Made by a program: the position numbers and the translations under genes. Of a stretch of DNA of 57,693 nucleotides, positions 8,546 to 17,394 are shown in pieces (position 1 is the first letter of the stretch; every line of letters begins with the position of its first letter). Source of the stretch: JBAVQS01 sp049694275 (GTDB lineage Bacteria > Chloroflexota > Anaerolineae > UBA4142 > SHND01); NCBI GenBank assembly GCA_049694275.1, contig JBAVQS010000165.1:1-57693 (forward strand), in the 5' to 3' direction. The notes under the pieces are model-generated. The model searched no databases. It was not told where the DNA came from and worked only from the letters and a program-made list of their open reading frames with translations.

Positions 8546-9904
8546 ATGGCAAGCCAGTCAAGCGTCGAGCCGGCGGCCGCTGAGGAAGCGACCACGCGCC
8601 CGACCCAGGGGGGCAAGCGCGCCGTCAGCATTCTCTCGTTTGCGCAGTGCATCGATTTTACAGAGCCCCAGATCCTCAACAGCATGTTTCCTGCCATCCA
8701 GGCTTCCCTGAGCCTGGCGGATAGCGCGCTCGGCTATCTGACCGCGGTCAAGCGCGGCGTCGAAATCGTCAGCGTGTTATTCTGGGGGCTGATGTCCGAC
8801 CGTTTTCGCCGCAAAGAGGTGCTGGCCGCCTCAACCCTGCTGGGCGCCCTCGCCGCCATCGCCACCGGATTCGCGCCCCAGTTCGCCGCCTTTTTTATCC
8901 TCACGATGCTCATCAACCTGGGCACCGCGGCGATGGAGGGCCAGACCAATTCCGTCCTCTCCGACTTTTACCCTGTCAAGGAACGCGGCCGCGCCTTTGG
9001 CATCATGCGCGGGCTCGCCTACTCGGGCCTCATCTTTGGCCTCATCTACTTTAGTCTCCTCTCCGACAATGCCCCCGGCATCGGCTGGCGCATCGCGTAT
9101 TGGAGTTTTGGCGTACTGGGGCTCATCGCGAGCTTTACTATCTGGACCTGGATGAGCGAGCCAACGCGCGGCCAGACTGAGCAGGCGCTGGCGGAGGTGT
9201 CGCTCGACGTCATCAAGCAAAAAGCGGCCACCGCCTTTAACCTGCGGGAGGCGCTCAATCAGTTTCGCATCCCGACCATCGTCGTCGATTCCATCAACCT
9301 GATCCTGCTCGGATTCCCCAAGATCATGCTCGTCAACTTTTCCGTCACCTTTTTCGTCAAGGTGCGCGACATTCGCGAGGGGGAGGCCATCCTCATCACG
9401 CTCCTCGGCCTGATCGGCTTTATCGCCGGGAGCATGACGGGCGGCGTCATGGGCGACCGCATCGGGCGGCGACTCGGCGAGCGGGCGCGGCTGGTGACCG
9501 GGCACGGGATCCTTGCGCTGCTCGTCCTCATGTCCTATCTCGTCTTTGGCGTCTCTTTCAATTCCACTCCCATTTACATGCTGGTTGCTTTCCTGACCGC
9601 CTTTTGCGTCGAGTTCATGTACAGCATCACACGCGTGGTAGTCTCGACCGTGCTCCTGCCCGAGGTGCGCACCGTCGGCTTTTCCATCGGGCGGGTGGCG
9701 GACTCGCTCGGCTCGATCCTGGCAAGCCTCATCTATGCCGCGGTCGTCGCCTCGGCGGGCATTGCCAGCTCGGTGCTCTGGCTCAGCGTGGGCGGCGGCG
9801 CGCTCGCATTCCTGCAGTACTTTGGTTACTATGTCACCTTTGCGCGGGATGCCGAACGAATGCAGCAGCGGCTGGCGCAGCACATGGCGTCGACGGCGCA
9901 GTGA
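8546..9904 (+). CDS. Major facilitator superfamily transporter
   Basis: This 452-residue protein has about 12 hydrophobic helices. The cytoplasmic loop motif after helix 2 is G-L-M-S-D-R-F-R-R-K, the MFS motif A, and a second copy (G-D-R-I-G-R-R) lies near residue 305 at the start of the second half. An S-D-F-Y-P-V-K-E-R-G-R-A segment near residue 145 is typical of sugar/drug or Spinster-like members. AAGGAGG lies 9 nt before the ATG. It is followed after 24 nt by a sphingosine-phosphate-lyase-like enzyme, which suggests a lipid-related substrate, but the substrate cannot be read from sequence. Confidence 0.9.
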   Translation: MASQSSVEPAAAEEATTRPTQGGKRAVSILSFAQCIDFTEPQILNSMFPAIQASLSLADSALGYLTAVKRGVEIVSVLFWGLMSDRFRRKEVLAASTLLGALAAIATGFAPQFAAFFILTMLINLGTAAMEGQTNSVLSDFYPVKERGRAFGIMRGLAYSGLIFGLIYFSLLSDNAPGIGWRIAYWSFGVLGLIASFTIWTWMSEPTRGQTEQALAEVSLDVIKQKAATAFNLREALNQFRIPTIVVDSINLILLGFPKIMLVNFSVTFFVKVRDIREGEAILITLLGLIGFIAGSMTGGVMGDRIGRRLGERARLVTGHGILALLVLMSYLVFGVSFNSTPIYMLVAFLTAFCVEFMYSITRVVVSTVLLPEVRTVGFSIGRVADSLGSILASLIYAAVVASAGIASSVLWLSVGGGALAFLQYFGYYVTFARDAERMQQRLAQHMASTAQ

Positions 9905-9928
9905 GAATCAATCTTTAGGCGGTGCAAG

Positions 9929-11413
9929 ATGAAGCAGCTTCCCCTCAAACGAATGCCGGCGGAGCAGGTGCTGGACACGATGCGCGCGGCGCGCGATCAC
10001 GATGTCCACTGGCAAGAGGGGCGCGTATTCAGCCTGGTCTTTTTCGCGGGCGATGAGGTGCTGGACCTGTTAAAGCAAGCCTACAGCATGTTCTTTTCCG
10101 AAAACGGCCTCAATCCCATGGCATTCCCCAGTCTCAAAAAATTCGAGTCGGAAGTCGTCTCTATGACCGCCAGCTTGCTCGGGGGCGACGACGAGACCGC
10201 GGGGAACATGACTTCGGGAGGCACGGAGAGTCTGCTGCTGGCTGTCAAGACGGCGCGCGACTGGGCCCGGCAAACCCGGCCTGCGATCACCCTCCCTGAA
10301 ATGATCCTGCCCGTGACCGCGCACCCGGCTTTTGACAAAGCCGCGCATTATTTTTCCGTCAAGTCGGTGCACGTTCCTGTCGATTCCAATTTCCGCGCGG
10401 AGGTGGACGCCGTGCGCGCGGCCATCACCCCCAACACGATTCTCCTCGTCGGCTCAGCCCCCTCTTACCCACAGGGCGCGCTCGATCCGATTGCCGATCT
10501 GGGCCGGCTGGCTCGCGAACATGACCTCTTGCTGCATGTGGATGCCTGCGTCGGAGGCATGTTGCTGCCGTTCGCGCGCAAGCTCGGCTACCCGGTCGCC
10601 GACTTTGACCTCTCCGTTCCCGGCGTGACGTCGATCTCGGCGGACCTGCACAAATATGGTTATGCGGCCAAAGGGGCGTCGGTCATCCTCTACAAGACGC
10701 GTGCGCTCCGGCGTCACCAATTCTATGTCCATACCGATTGGCCCGGAGGCATTTATCCCTCGCCGACGATGCTGGGGACGCGGCCGGGGGGCGGGATTGC
10801 CGCGGCCTGGGCGGTGATGAATTTCCTTGGCGAAGAGGGCTACCTGAGCATTGCCGAGACGGTCCTGAAAACCGCAACCAAAATCAAGAATGGCATCAAC
10901 GCGCTGGATGGCCTCAAGGTGCTGGGCGACCCCGTGATGAGCGTTATGGCGATTGGTGCGAAGGGCCTGAATGTCTATGAGGTTGGAGATGAAATGAGCG
11001 CGCGGGGCTGGTATCTCGACCGGCAGCAGTTTCCGTCGAGCCTGCACGTGACGATCAACTATGCGCATGCGGCCAGCGCAGATCGCTTTCTGGAGGATCT
11101 CGAACGCTCCGTCGCACAAGCCCGGCAATGGAGTTGGGGCAAATTCATGAATTCGCTTCAGGTCGGACTGGTCGAGGCGGCGACCAGGGTCTTGCCTGAG
11201 AAAACGGTTAGCGATTTGACCCAGCGCGCCTCGGCCTTGATGGGCAAAGGGGGCGGGCTGCCCACGCGTTCTGCCGCCATGTACGGCATGATGGCCTCAC
11301 TCCCGAACCGGGGGGATGTGAACGAAATCGTTCTCGACCTGCTGGATGGGATGACCCGTGTCGAGGATCGCGCGCCAGATGGTCCGGCGAGCCGCAGGGT
11401 CGCTGCGGAGTAA
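9929..11413 (+). CDS. Sphingosine-1-phosphate-lyase-like PLP enzyme
   Basis: This 494-residue protein is a fold-type I group II PLP enzyme. The motif SADLHKYGYAAKGAS places the PLP lysine at Lys242. The H-K-Y-G-Y-x-x-K-G form is characteristic of sphingosine-1-phosphate lyases (eukaryotic DPL1/SGPL1 and bacterial homologues) rather than of glutamate decarboxylase. N-M-T-S-G-G-T-E-S near residue 93 binds the cofactor phosphate, and H-V-D-A-C-V-G-G near 205 supplies the Asp that pairs with the pyridine ring. The lyase reaction splits sphingoid-base phosphates into phosphoethanolamine and a long-chain aldehyde. There is no N-terminal membrane helix, as in soluble bacterial forms. The true substrate may be another amino compound. 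Confidence 0.8.
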   Translation: MKQLPLKRMPAEQVLDTMRAARDHDVHWQEGRVFSLVFFAGDEVLDLLKQAYSMFFSENGLNPMAFPSLKKFESEVVSMTASLLGGDDETAGNMTSGGTESLLLAVKTARDWARQTRPAITLPEMILPVTAHPAFDKAAHYFSVKSVHVPVDSNFRAEVDAVRAAITPNTILLVGSAPSYPQGALDPIADLGRLAREHDLLLHVDACVGGMLLPFARKLGYPVADFDLSVPGVTSISADLHKYGYAAKGASVILYKTRALRRHQFYVHTDWPGGIYPSPTMLGTRPGGGIAAAWAVMNFLGEEGYLSIAETVLKTATKIKNGINALDGLKVLGDPVMSVMAIGAKGLNVYEVGDEMSARGWYLDRQQFPSSLHVTINYAHAASADRFLEDLERSVAQARQWSWGKFMNSLQVGLVEAATRVLPEKTVSDLTQRASALMGKGGGLPTRSAAMYGMMASLPNRGDVNEIVLDLLDGMTRVEDRAPDGPASRRVAAE

Positions 11414-11425
11414 ATAGAGGAAATC

Positions 11426-12826
11426 ATGCCCGCATTACCGGACGGCACGCGCCGCACGTTTTTGCGGTTTACCTTGCTAGGCGCAGGGAGCGTTGTGCTC
11501 GCCGCCTGCGGCGTGCGGTCAACCCCTGATCGCGCGCCGATTGCAACCGCAGTTTCGCTTCCCTCTCCCACTGTACGCCCGTCTCCAACGCAAACGTCTC
11601 TCCCCACCGCGACTGCAACGCTCGCTCCGCCGCCGATACCCGCCATGGCCAAATGGCGCGTGACCGGCTATCCGTTCCGCGCGCTCGCAGGTTTTGACGA
11701 GACCATGCAGCGCTATATGCAGCAACGGAACATTCCGGGCGGTACGTTAGCGGTGACGCGCAACGGCAAGCTCGTGCTTGCGCGCGGCTATACCTTTAGC
11801 GACGATTTCAATTTCACTGTCCAACCGACTTCGCTCTTTCGCCTCGCCAGCATCAGCAAGCCCATCACTTCGGCGGCAGTGATGCAATTGGTCGAGCAAA
11901 AGAAACTGGAATTGAGCGCAACGCTGACCTCGCTGTTGAAAGTCACGCCTCCTCCCGGGCAAAGAACGGACCTGCGCCTGGAAAAGATCACCGTGCTCAA
12001 TTTGCTTCAACATCTCGGTGGCTGGGATCGTGATCAATCTTTCGACCCCATGTTTCGCGACGAGATCATTGCTTTAGCTCTAAACGTTCGGCTTCCGATT
12101 CAACAAACGCACATTATGGCGTATATGGCGGGACAGCGACTGGACAACGACCCTGGGACGAAATTTGCTTACAGCAATTATGGCTTTATGCTCCTTGGCA
12201 GAATCGTCGAAAAGGTCGCCGGGCAGTCCTACGGGGATTACGTTCGCGCGAATATTTTCGAACCATTGCGCATTCAACGCGCCGCCCTGGCCAAATCACT
12301 TCTCCAGTCGCGTTTGCGCGATGAAGTCCCTTATTATTCGACCTGGACGGGCAAGACGGTGATGGATAATTCGGGAAAAATCGTGCCGTCGCCGTACGGC
12401 GGATTCAATATCGAAAATATGGACTCGCACGGCGGCTGGGTGATGTCAGCCATCGACCTTGTGCGCTTTGCGACTGCATTCGACTTCCCGGACAGTAGCC
12501 CGATTCTGACCGGTAATTCAATCGAAACCATTTTCGCGATGCCATCCGTCGGTGCGAGCAACGGCGCGTATTACGGCTGCGGCTGGGAGGTGCGCCCCAT
12601 CGGAAATCGCGGCAGGAACACCTGGCACAATGGGAGCTTGCCGGGAACATACACTTTTTTGGTCAGACGCTTTGATGGCCTTAATTGGGCGATGCTCTTT
12701 AACCAGCGCGATAATGCTGCTGATCCCAATAGCTCGACGTACGACCAGATTGACGGAATGATGCACCAGGCCGCAGACGCCGTGACCGCCTGGCACAATT
12801 ACGATTTATTTGAGGAATATCTGTAA
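11426..12826 (+). CDS. Secreted class-C beta-lactamase-type serine hydrolase
   Basis: The 466-residue protein begins with a twin-arginine stretch (R-R-T-F-L-R-F) and a lipobox-like L-A-A-C at about residue 30. It is therefore likely a Tat-exported lipoprotein, followed by a Pro/Thr linker to about residue 75. The catalytic S-x-x-K motif is Ser142-Ile-Ser-Lys145 and the Y-x-N motif is Tyr249-Ser-Asn251. A W-H-N-G-S-L-P-G segment near 392 fits the third H/K-x-G motif. Family members include esterases, D-aminopeptidases, penicillin-binding proteins and true beta-lactamases; the N-terminal half closely follows the esterase/EstB type. It starts 12 nt after the lyase gene, so it is in the same operon. 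Substrate unknown. Confidence 0.88.
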   Translation: MPALPDGTRRTFLRFTLLGAGSVVLAACGVRSTPDRAPIATAVSLPSPTVRPSPTQTSLPTATATLAPPPIPAMAKWRVTGYPFRALAGFDETMQRYMQQRNIPGGTLAVTRNGKLVLARGYTFSDDFNFTVQPTSLFRLASISKPITSAAVMQLVEQKKLELSATLTSLLKVTPPPGQRTDLRLEKITVLNLLQHLGGWDRDQSFDPMFRDEIIALALNVRLPIQQTHIMAYMAGQRLDNDPGTKFAYSNYGFMLLGRIVEKVAGQSYGDYVRANIFEPLRIQRAALAKSLLQSRLRDEVPYYSTWTGKTVMDNSGKIVPSPYGGFNIENMDSHGGWVMSAIDLVRFATAFDFPDSSPILTGNSIETIFAMPSVGASNGAYYGCGWEVRPIGNRGRNTWHNGSLPGTYTFLVRRFDGLNWAMLFNQRDNAADPNSSTYDQIDGMMHQAADAVTAWHNYDLFEEYL

Positions 12827-12868
12827 TATCGCGCCGCCAGCGAGGGATTGCCGAGAGGACCTCGATGC

Positions 12869-14443
12869 CTATTTGAGTTTTCTCAGCAAGGGAAGCATGG
12901 TTTCATTGTAGCCATAAATTGCCCGAATGTCTTGTCGGGTCTGCCTGGGGATGAGCTGGGTCTTGATCCGGCCGTCTTGGCCTTCGGCCAGGACGAGCTC
13001 GGCCGGTTCCTTTTGAGCGCTGTGATGGCCGCCACGTTCTCCGCTAATCTGCTTTTGATAGGCGCCGATCCGGCAGGCCACAATGAACTGGCTGCTCTGT
13101 GCGTAGGGAAGGGGCACTCTTTGGCTCAGGTCACGCGGGTAGTGATCATCGCCATCGCACGTTGCGCCCCCCAGCAGGGCGCGCACGGCCGGCGCGCTGG
13201 CGTTGTTGGCCGCCAGAAAATCAAACGCCTTGCCGAGAACAATCGTGTCCGGCAAGGTAACCATGATACTGCCGTTCAGGATGGCCCAGATCACCCGGTT
13301 GCCTTTCTCGTCCACGCTGTTCGATTTCCATTGCCGGACCTCAAAGACGTGGTAGCTGGAATCGGCGGCGACGAGGCTGCCATTTTCAAAGACAATGGTG
13401 GGCGGTTCAAGTCCGAGTCCCTGGCCTTTGGATTTGATCCCGGTCAAAAGCTTGTCCAGGAATTTTCGGTGGTCATAGTCTTCCGACAACGGGGGCACAC
13501 CCCCGCCGATGTTTAGATAGCGCATCGAAGGATGTTTCTGTTTCAGCGCATAATACTTGTCTGCCGCCAGCATTAAAGAATCGACGAATTTTTCGATGGG
13601 AATATCCTCGGCCGCGCTCACCATCGTATGAAGCATGGTGAGCTTCAAGTGGTTGATCCCTTCCAATATCTCCGCAGTTCTCGTTGCTTCTTCCCATGTC
13701 ATGCCAAAGCGGTTGATATAGGTTGCCGCTTCGGCCTCGCCGGCGAATTTCCCCCATTTCAGCCGGATCCCGACCTGCATATCCGGAACCTCGCCCGGTT
13801 GGGCAAATTCGTTGAGCTCGCCCGAGTCGAGCACGACGATAGATTCCGCTCCCAGCGCGCGAATCAGGTTAATGTACTCGGCATACGGCACATCGGCGGT
13901 GGCCGCGACCTGATGCGGTGCATCGACGAAATCGATCCGCCCCGGTTTATAGTGCGCGTTGTCTTCCTGCGCTTCGGTTTCGGTGTGCGGCTCCGGCTTG
14001 AACCCATTGTGCACGAGTCGCAATCCCTTGAATTGGATCAACCCGTGTTGAGCCAGCCATTTGATGTCTTCCATGTTTTGCGAACCGGAGGTTTCGATTC
14101 CAAACCCGGATTTGTATGCCGCCATGACAACCTCCGCGCGCTCGCGCGCCTTGGTCGCATAAACATATTCCAATTTGTCGGGGTCGTATCCGGTCTTTTG
14201 AGCCGCTTCCCGGCCGAGTTTTTTCCATTCCCGGCAGCGTCGCTCGACGATGGTCGTGTCTCTGACCTCGAGGGGGGAGCCATAGCGTTGCACGGCCTCG
14301 ATAAAGCTCAGCCCTGTCCCTGACAGTTCTAATTCATTCCGCGCGTTGTAACCGACAAGTTCCCAGGTCCTGGGTTTTACCTCGCGGCGAATGATTTTCA
14401 GGTAGGGGTCAGCAGATAATTCCGATGGATTGGGTTTAAACAT
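12869..14443 (-). CDS. Arginine/ornithine/diaminopimelate-type decarboxylase (fold III)
   Basis: I place the start at ATG 14443 (524 residues). A TTG at 14473 is in frame but lies at or upstream of the transcription start predicted from the promoter at 14478-14506. Y-A-T-K-A-R holds the PLP lysine (about Lys98). Y-L-N-I-G-G-G marks the phosphate-binding glycines of the alanine-racemase-like barrel. G-A-T-C-D-G-D-D and G-A-Y-Q near the C-terminal third match the G-x-T-C-D-x-x-D and G-A-Y motifs of the C-terminal sheet domain. Length and N-terminal layout are nearest to biosynthetic arginine decarboxylase (SpeA), but the usual H-x-G-S motif reads H-T-M-V-S. Polyamine synthesis is likely; the exact substrate is open. 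It is divergent from the PspA-like gene and convergent with the hydrolase. Confidence 0.75.
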   Translation of the reverse strand: MFKPNPSELSADPYLKIIRREVKPRTWELVGYNARNELELSGTGLSFIEAVQRYGSPLEVRDTTIVERRCREWKKLGREAAQKTGYDPDKLEYVYATKARERAEVVMAAYKSGFGIETSGSQNMEDIKWLAQHGLIQFKGLRLVHNGFKPEPHTETEAQEDNAHYKPGRIDFVDAPHQVAATADVPYAEYINLIRALGAESIVVLDSGELNEFAQPGEVPDMQVGIRLKWGKFAGEAEAATYINRFGMTWEEATRTAEILEGINHLKLTMLHTMVSAAEDIPIEKFVDSLMLAADKYYALKQKHPSMRYLNIGGGVPPLSEDYDHRKFLDKLLTGIKSKGQGLGLEPPTIVFENGSLVAADSSYHVFEVRQWKSNSVDEKGNRVIWAILNGSIMVTLPDTIVLGKAFDFLAANNASAPAVRALLGGATCDGDDHYPRDLSQRVPLPYAQSSQFIVACRIGAYQKQISGERGGHHSAQKEPAELVLAEGQDGRIKTQLIPRQTRQDIRAIYGYNETMLPLLRKLK

Positions 14444-14477
14444 AGGCTTGAGGGTCCTGTATGCAAGTGTCAATCAA

Positions 14478-14506
14478 ATGTTACCCCAGATAGAATAGGG
14501 CGTCAA
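14478..14506 (-). promoter_or_regulatory. Sigma70-like promoter for the decarboxylase
   Basis: On the minus strand TTGACG (14506-14501), a 17-nt spacer, then TAACAT (14483-14478). The predicted start point is near 14471, giving a leader of about 28 nt to ATG 14443. This is the main reason for rejecting the upstream TTG start. Confidence 0.6.
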
Positions 14507-14535
14507 CTTGTCGTTAAAAACCGGCGGTTGCGGAA

Positions 14536-14564
14536 TTGATTTTCAATAGCGCCGATGTTATACT
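14536..14564 (+). promoter_or_regulatory. Sigma70-like promoter for the PspA-like operon
   Basis: TTGATT (14536-14541), 17-nt spacer, TATACT (14559-14564). The spacing is ideal and no other good match lies closer to the gene. The leader is about 95 nt, ending in the strong site GGGAGGA at 14656-14662. The promoter is back-to-back with the decarboxylase promoter, the two -35 boxes being 29 nt apart. Confidence 0.65.
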
Positions 14565-14666
14565 CGACATATTGGTAGCGCTTGATCTCGGCAAGGACCG
14601 GATCGGGATATCGGTTTTTTATACGGATTCAGGCACTGTATGCTGCATGTGCCCAGGGAGGATAAG

Positions 14667-15482
14667 ATGAGTCTCTTGAACCTGCTCGGCCAGAGAGTCT
14701 ATCGCTTTTTTCGAGGTCTGATTTGGCATTCGGCCTCGATTGACGAGCGGATTAACATGGCGGAGGATGAAGAACGGGGTAACCTGGCCACGATTGTCCA
14801 GAACGCGGGGAGCATTCGCGGCGCGGCGCTCGACGTCATGGATCGCATGCAAGAGATTGGACCGAAACTGGCTGAGGCAACGGATGATCTGGATAGCGCC
14901 AACCACGAGCTCAATGCGGCGCAGAAAGCCTACACGGCCAATCCATCGCAGGAAAACACCGACCGTGTCACGCGGGCGCAGAATATGTTAAACCTCAAGG
15001 CGTCCGTGGTCGATACGCTGTCGCAGCAGATGAGCGAGGCGCAATCCGCCTACAAACAGCTGCAAGGCGAATTTGATAACGCGAATGGGCTGGCGCAGTG
15101 GAAACAGGCGCAGAATTCGCTCCTCGAGGTACAGCACGACGCGCTGCGGGGCAAGGCCGCCTGGGCAGGGGCGCAGCATAAATTGCTCGAGGCGCAGCGC
15201 GCCATCGCCAACGTCGCCAATGCGCCGCTTTCAGAGAACTTGTTGAACCAGGACACCAAACAATTCCAGCGAGATATTAATCGCGACGCCGGCGAGATCG
15301 AAGTCTTGCACGGTCTGATTCGCAACATGGGCGGCACGGTTTCCATGCCGGGTACCGGAGTCAGCTCCGGGGCAAGGGCCGCAATCGCGGCTTCGAACGC
15401 GCGCCTGGGCATTGCGCCGGCCAGCTCGACGCCTGCCGCAGAATCCGAGACGCCGTCCCGCAAAATGTCGGCAAACCAATGA
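14667..15482 (+). CDS. PspA/IM30-like coiled-coil protein
   Basis: The start is ATG 14667, chosen because GGGAGGA lies 4 nt upstream; an in-frame start 27 nt earlier has no such site. The 271 residues open with a short amphipathic stretch (L-L-G-Q-R-V-Y-R-F-F-R-G) and continue as long charged helices to about residue 235. An Ala/Ser/Pro-rich tail follows. This is the layout of PspA/IM30 (Vipp1), ESCRT-III-like proteins that bind damaged membrane. Sequence identity to the family is not obvious by eye, so the assignment rests on architecture and neighbours. It is followed after 66 nt by a membrane-anchored binding-protein/OmpA fusion, which supports an envelope role. Confidence 0.55.
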   Translation: MSLLNLLGQRVYRFFRGLIWHSASIDERINMAEDEERGNLATIVQNAGSIRGAALDVMDRMQEIGPKLAEATDDLDSANHELNAAQKAYTANPSQENTDRVTRAQNMLNLKASVVDTLSQQMSEAQSAYKQLQGEFDNANGLAQWKQAQNSLLEVQHDALRGKAAWAGAQHKLLEAQRAIANVANAPLSENLLNQDTKQFQRDINRDAGEIEVLHGLIRNMGGTVSMPGTGVSSGARAAIAASNARLGIAPASSTPAAESETPSRKMSANQ

Positions 15483-15548
15483 GCCGGCGCAAGCGGAGAA
15501 TCATACGAGCTTGCGACTCCCCATGTGTTTTGCTAAGGAGCGATTGAA

Positions 15549-17384
15549 ATGAAAAAGAAGGAAGACCTGACCCCGTTTGGCGTATTCCTGTTGAGGGTGA
15601 TCCCCGCGTTCGCCGTCCTTGGCATCTTGTGTGCATGTGTGTATTTTCTCGTTTTGCCGAATCTGGCCAATCTGCTGTCCACGGGGTCGGGACCGCAGGC
15701 TGTTGGGCCAACGACCATCCCACCAACCATCGTTCCGGCCAAGCGAGCCACTCAAGCGCCTGCCAATCAACAGAGCACACCCACGGCAGCGCCGTCTGTA
15801 GCAAACGCGGGTCCGACCGAGGTCAACCCCACTTTGCCGGTGGCGACGGTGGTCGCTCTGCCGACGGCTGCGCCCAGCGTGAAAAAGTTGCTGTGGGGCG
15901 TCGTGGATTTTCCATCTTATGATGCGTCCATCGGCGCGCTGTATTTCGGGCCGCAAAATGGGGTGGATATCCAGGTTGTGAACCTGACGGGCAAGAAGGA
16001 GAGCGATTTGTGCAAATGGCTGCTCACCGACGACGGGCAGACCAGAATATTGTTTGATACTCCCAATAGTCCGGTCGCTTGCAGCGGAACCAAGGCGGCG
16101 ATCAAGTCGATTGCCTGGATTGACAAATCGGATGGGGCGGATGGCATGGTTTGCCGGAAGGAGGTCACTTCCTGGAATCAGGCCCTGAGCGGTCCCATTA
16201 TCGGTGCAGGGGATTTCTCCGTCTCTCAGGTGGCGTGGTATCAAATGAACTATGCGTTGCAAAACCCGCCTGGCCAGTACATCTCCGCCGATGATGCCGG
16301 ACCGGCTCACGATCGATGGATGGCAGACCCGAGCATTCCGTGCGCTGTTTTATGGGAACCTTGGATCAGTGGGAATGACCAGGTGAAGGGTGCGCTGACG
16401 GTCGAGGGTTCCCACCTGCTCTGGTCGTCTAAGTCCTGGTCGGGGATCAATGATGTCATCGAGTATCGATACCAGAGCGCGATGTCGCCTGTGATCAGCG
16501 CCGGGCTCAAGTCGTATTTCCAATTCCTGAAACTGCTGACTGAGAATCGAGACAAGGCCTGGGATGTTCTGGCGACGATCACGAATGCAGGCCAGGATGA
16601 TGGGGTCTTTTCCTACAAGGCGAAAGAAGACTTTTATCATGATCTCGGGTTGACCGCACAGACGACTTTGGCCCAGAACAAGCTGCTCTTTGGCGGCGAT
16701 GACCAAGCCTTTGCCGTGGCTCGTTTTGACGAGATCAAGGGCGTGATCAAGTTGGCGAATGGGGCAGTTAAAGATGGCGCGAACGACCAACCCATCGATG
16801 CCAACCAGCTTCCGGACTCTGCTCAGTACATCGACAGTCGCTACATCCAGGCCCTGGCAAGCGACACGGACATTCAGACCCAGGCGAAACCGGTGAATCC
16901 GGACTTTGATACCAAGGTGATCGGCTCGCTCAAGACCGATATCCAGACCCAGGCCTTTCAGTCGGCGATCGGCCAGCTCAAGTCGCTCACTATCGAATTC
17001 GGTCCCAATTCTGATGTCATTCTGGATCGAAAGGCGGCGGCCGATCAGATTAACACCATTGTGATTCCGCTGCTGCGGCTGTGCACCAGTTGTTCGGTGC
17101 GGATTATCGGCCGGTATGCTTTGCCCACGACCTGCGTTGACTGTACCGTAGAAAACGGTCGCGCCCTGGCCATCCAGCGCGCGCTGGCGCTCCGCAAGTT
17201 TATGGAGACGCCGTACTCTGTGGATCAGCAAGGGGTCCCCCTGGGCCTGGGAATCCCGACGGGACGCATCATCACACCCAATCAGGCGCACGACCCGGAC
17301 GCGCGTGACGCCGATCCGAACAGCGTGACGAATCGGGCGCAACGCCGTGACGATCTGGATATTGTGACGACGAATGCGTATTAG
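15549..17384 (+). CDS. Membrane-anchored solute-binding protein fused to OmpA-like domain
   Basis: AAGGAGCG lies 6 nt before ATG 15549. The 611-residue protein has one N-terminal transmembrane segment (about 12-36) and a Pro/Thr linker to about residue 110. A region of about 310 residues follows that reads like a periplasmic solute-binding protein (W-G-V-V-D-F-P-S-Y at its start, of the NitT/TauT or phosphate-binding kind). The last 150 or so residues match the OmpA C-terminal domain: a L-T-I-E-F-G-P-N-S opening, a V-R-I-I-G-R-Y strand and N-G-R-A-L-A-I-Q-R-A-L-A-L-R. OmpA domains bind peptidoglycan, so the protein may link membrane and wall. No permease or ATPase of an ABC importer is nearby, which argues against simple uptake. 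Confidence 0.7.
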   Translation: MKKKEDLTPFGVFLLRVIPAFAVLGILCACVYFLVLPNLANLLSTGSGPQAVGPTTIPPTIVPAKRATQAPANQQSTPTAAPSVANAGPTEVNPTLPVATVVALPTAAPSVKKLLWGVVDFPSYDASIGALYFGPQNGVDIQVVNLTGKKESDLCKWLLTDDGQTRILFDTPNSPVACSGTKAAIKSIAWIDKSDGADGMVCRKEVTSWNQALSGPIIGAGDFSVSQVAWYQMNYALQNPPGQYISADDAGPAHDRWMADPSIPCAVLWEPWISGNDQVKGALTVEGSHLLWSSKSWSGINDVIEYRYQSAMSPVISAGLKSYFQFLKLLTENRDKAWDVLATITNAGQDDGVFSYKAKEDFYHDLGLTAQTTLAQNKLLFGGDDQAFAVARFDEIKGVIKLANGAVKDGANDQPIDANQLPDSAQYIDSRYIQALASDTDIQTQAKPVNPDFDTKVIGSLKTDIQTQAFQSAIGQLKSLTIEFGPNSDVILDRKAAADQINTIVIPLLRLCTSCSVRIIGRYALPTTCVDCTVENGRALAIQRALALRKFMETPYSVDQQGVPLGLGIPTGRIITPNQAHDPDARDADPNSVTNRAQRRDDLDIVTTNAY

Positions 17385-17394
17385 AACCGAATGT

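Noticed and set aside
8831..9883. Open frame of 350 codons opposite the MFS gene
   Set aside because: The product is rich in charged residues with no family match, and the plus strand has a clear transporter.
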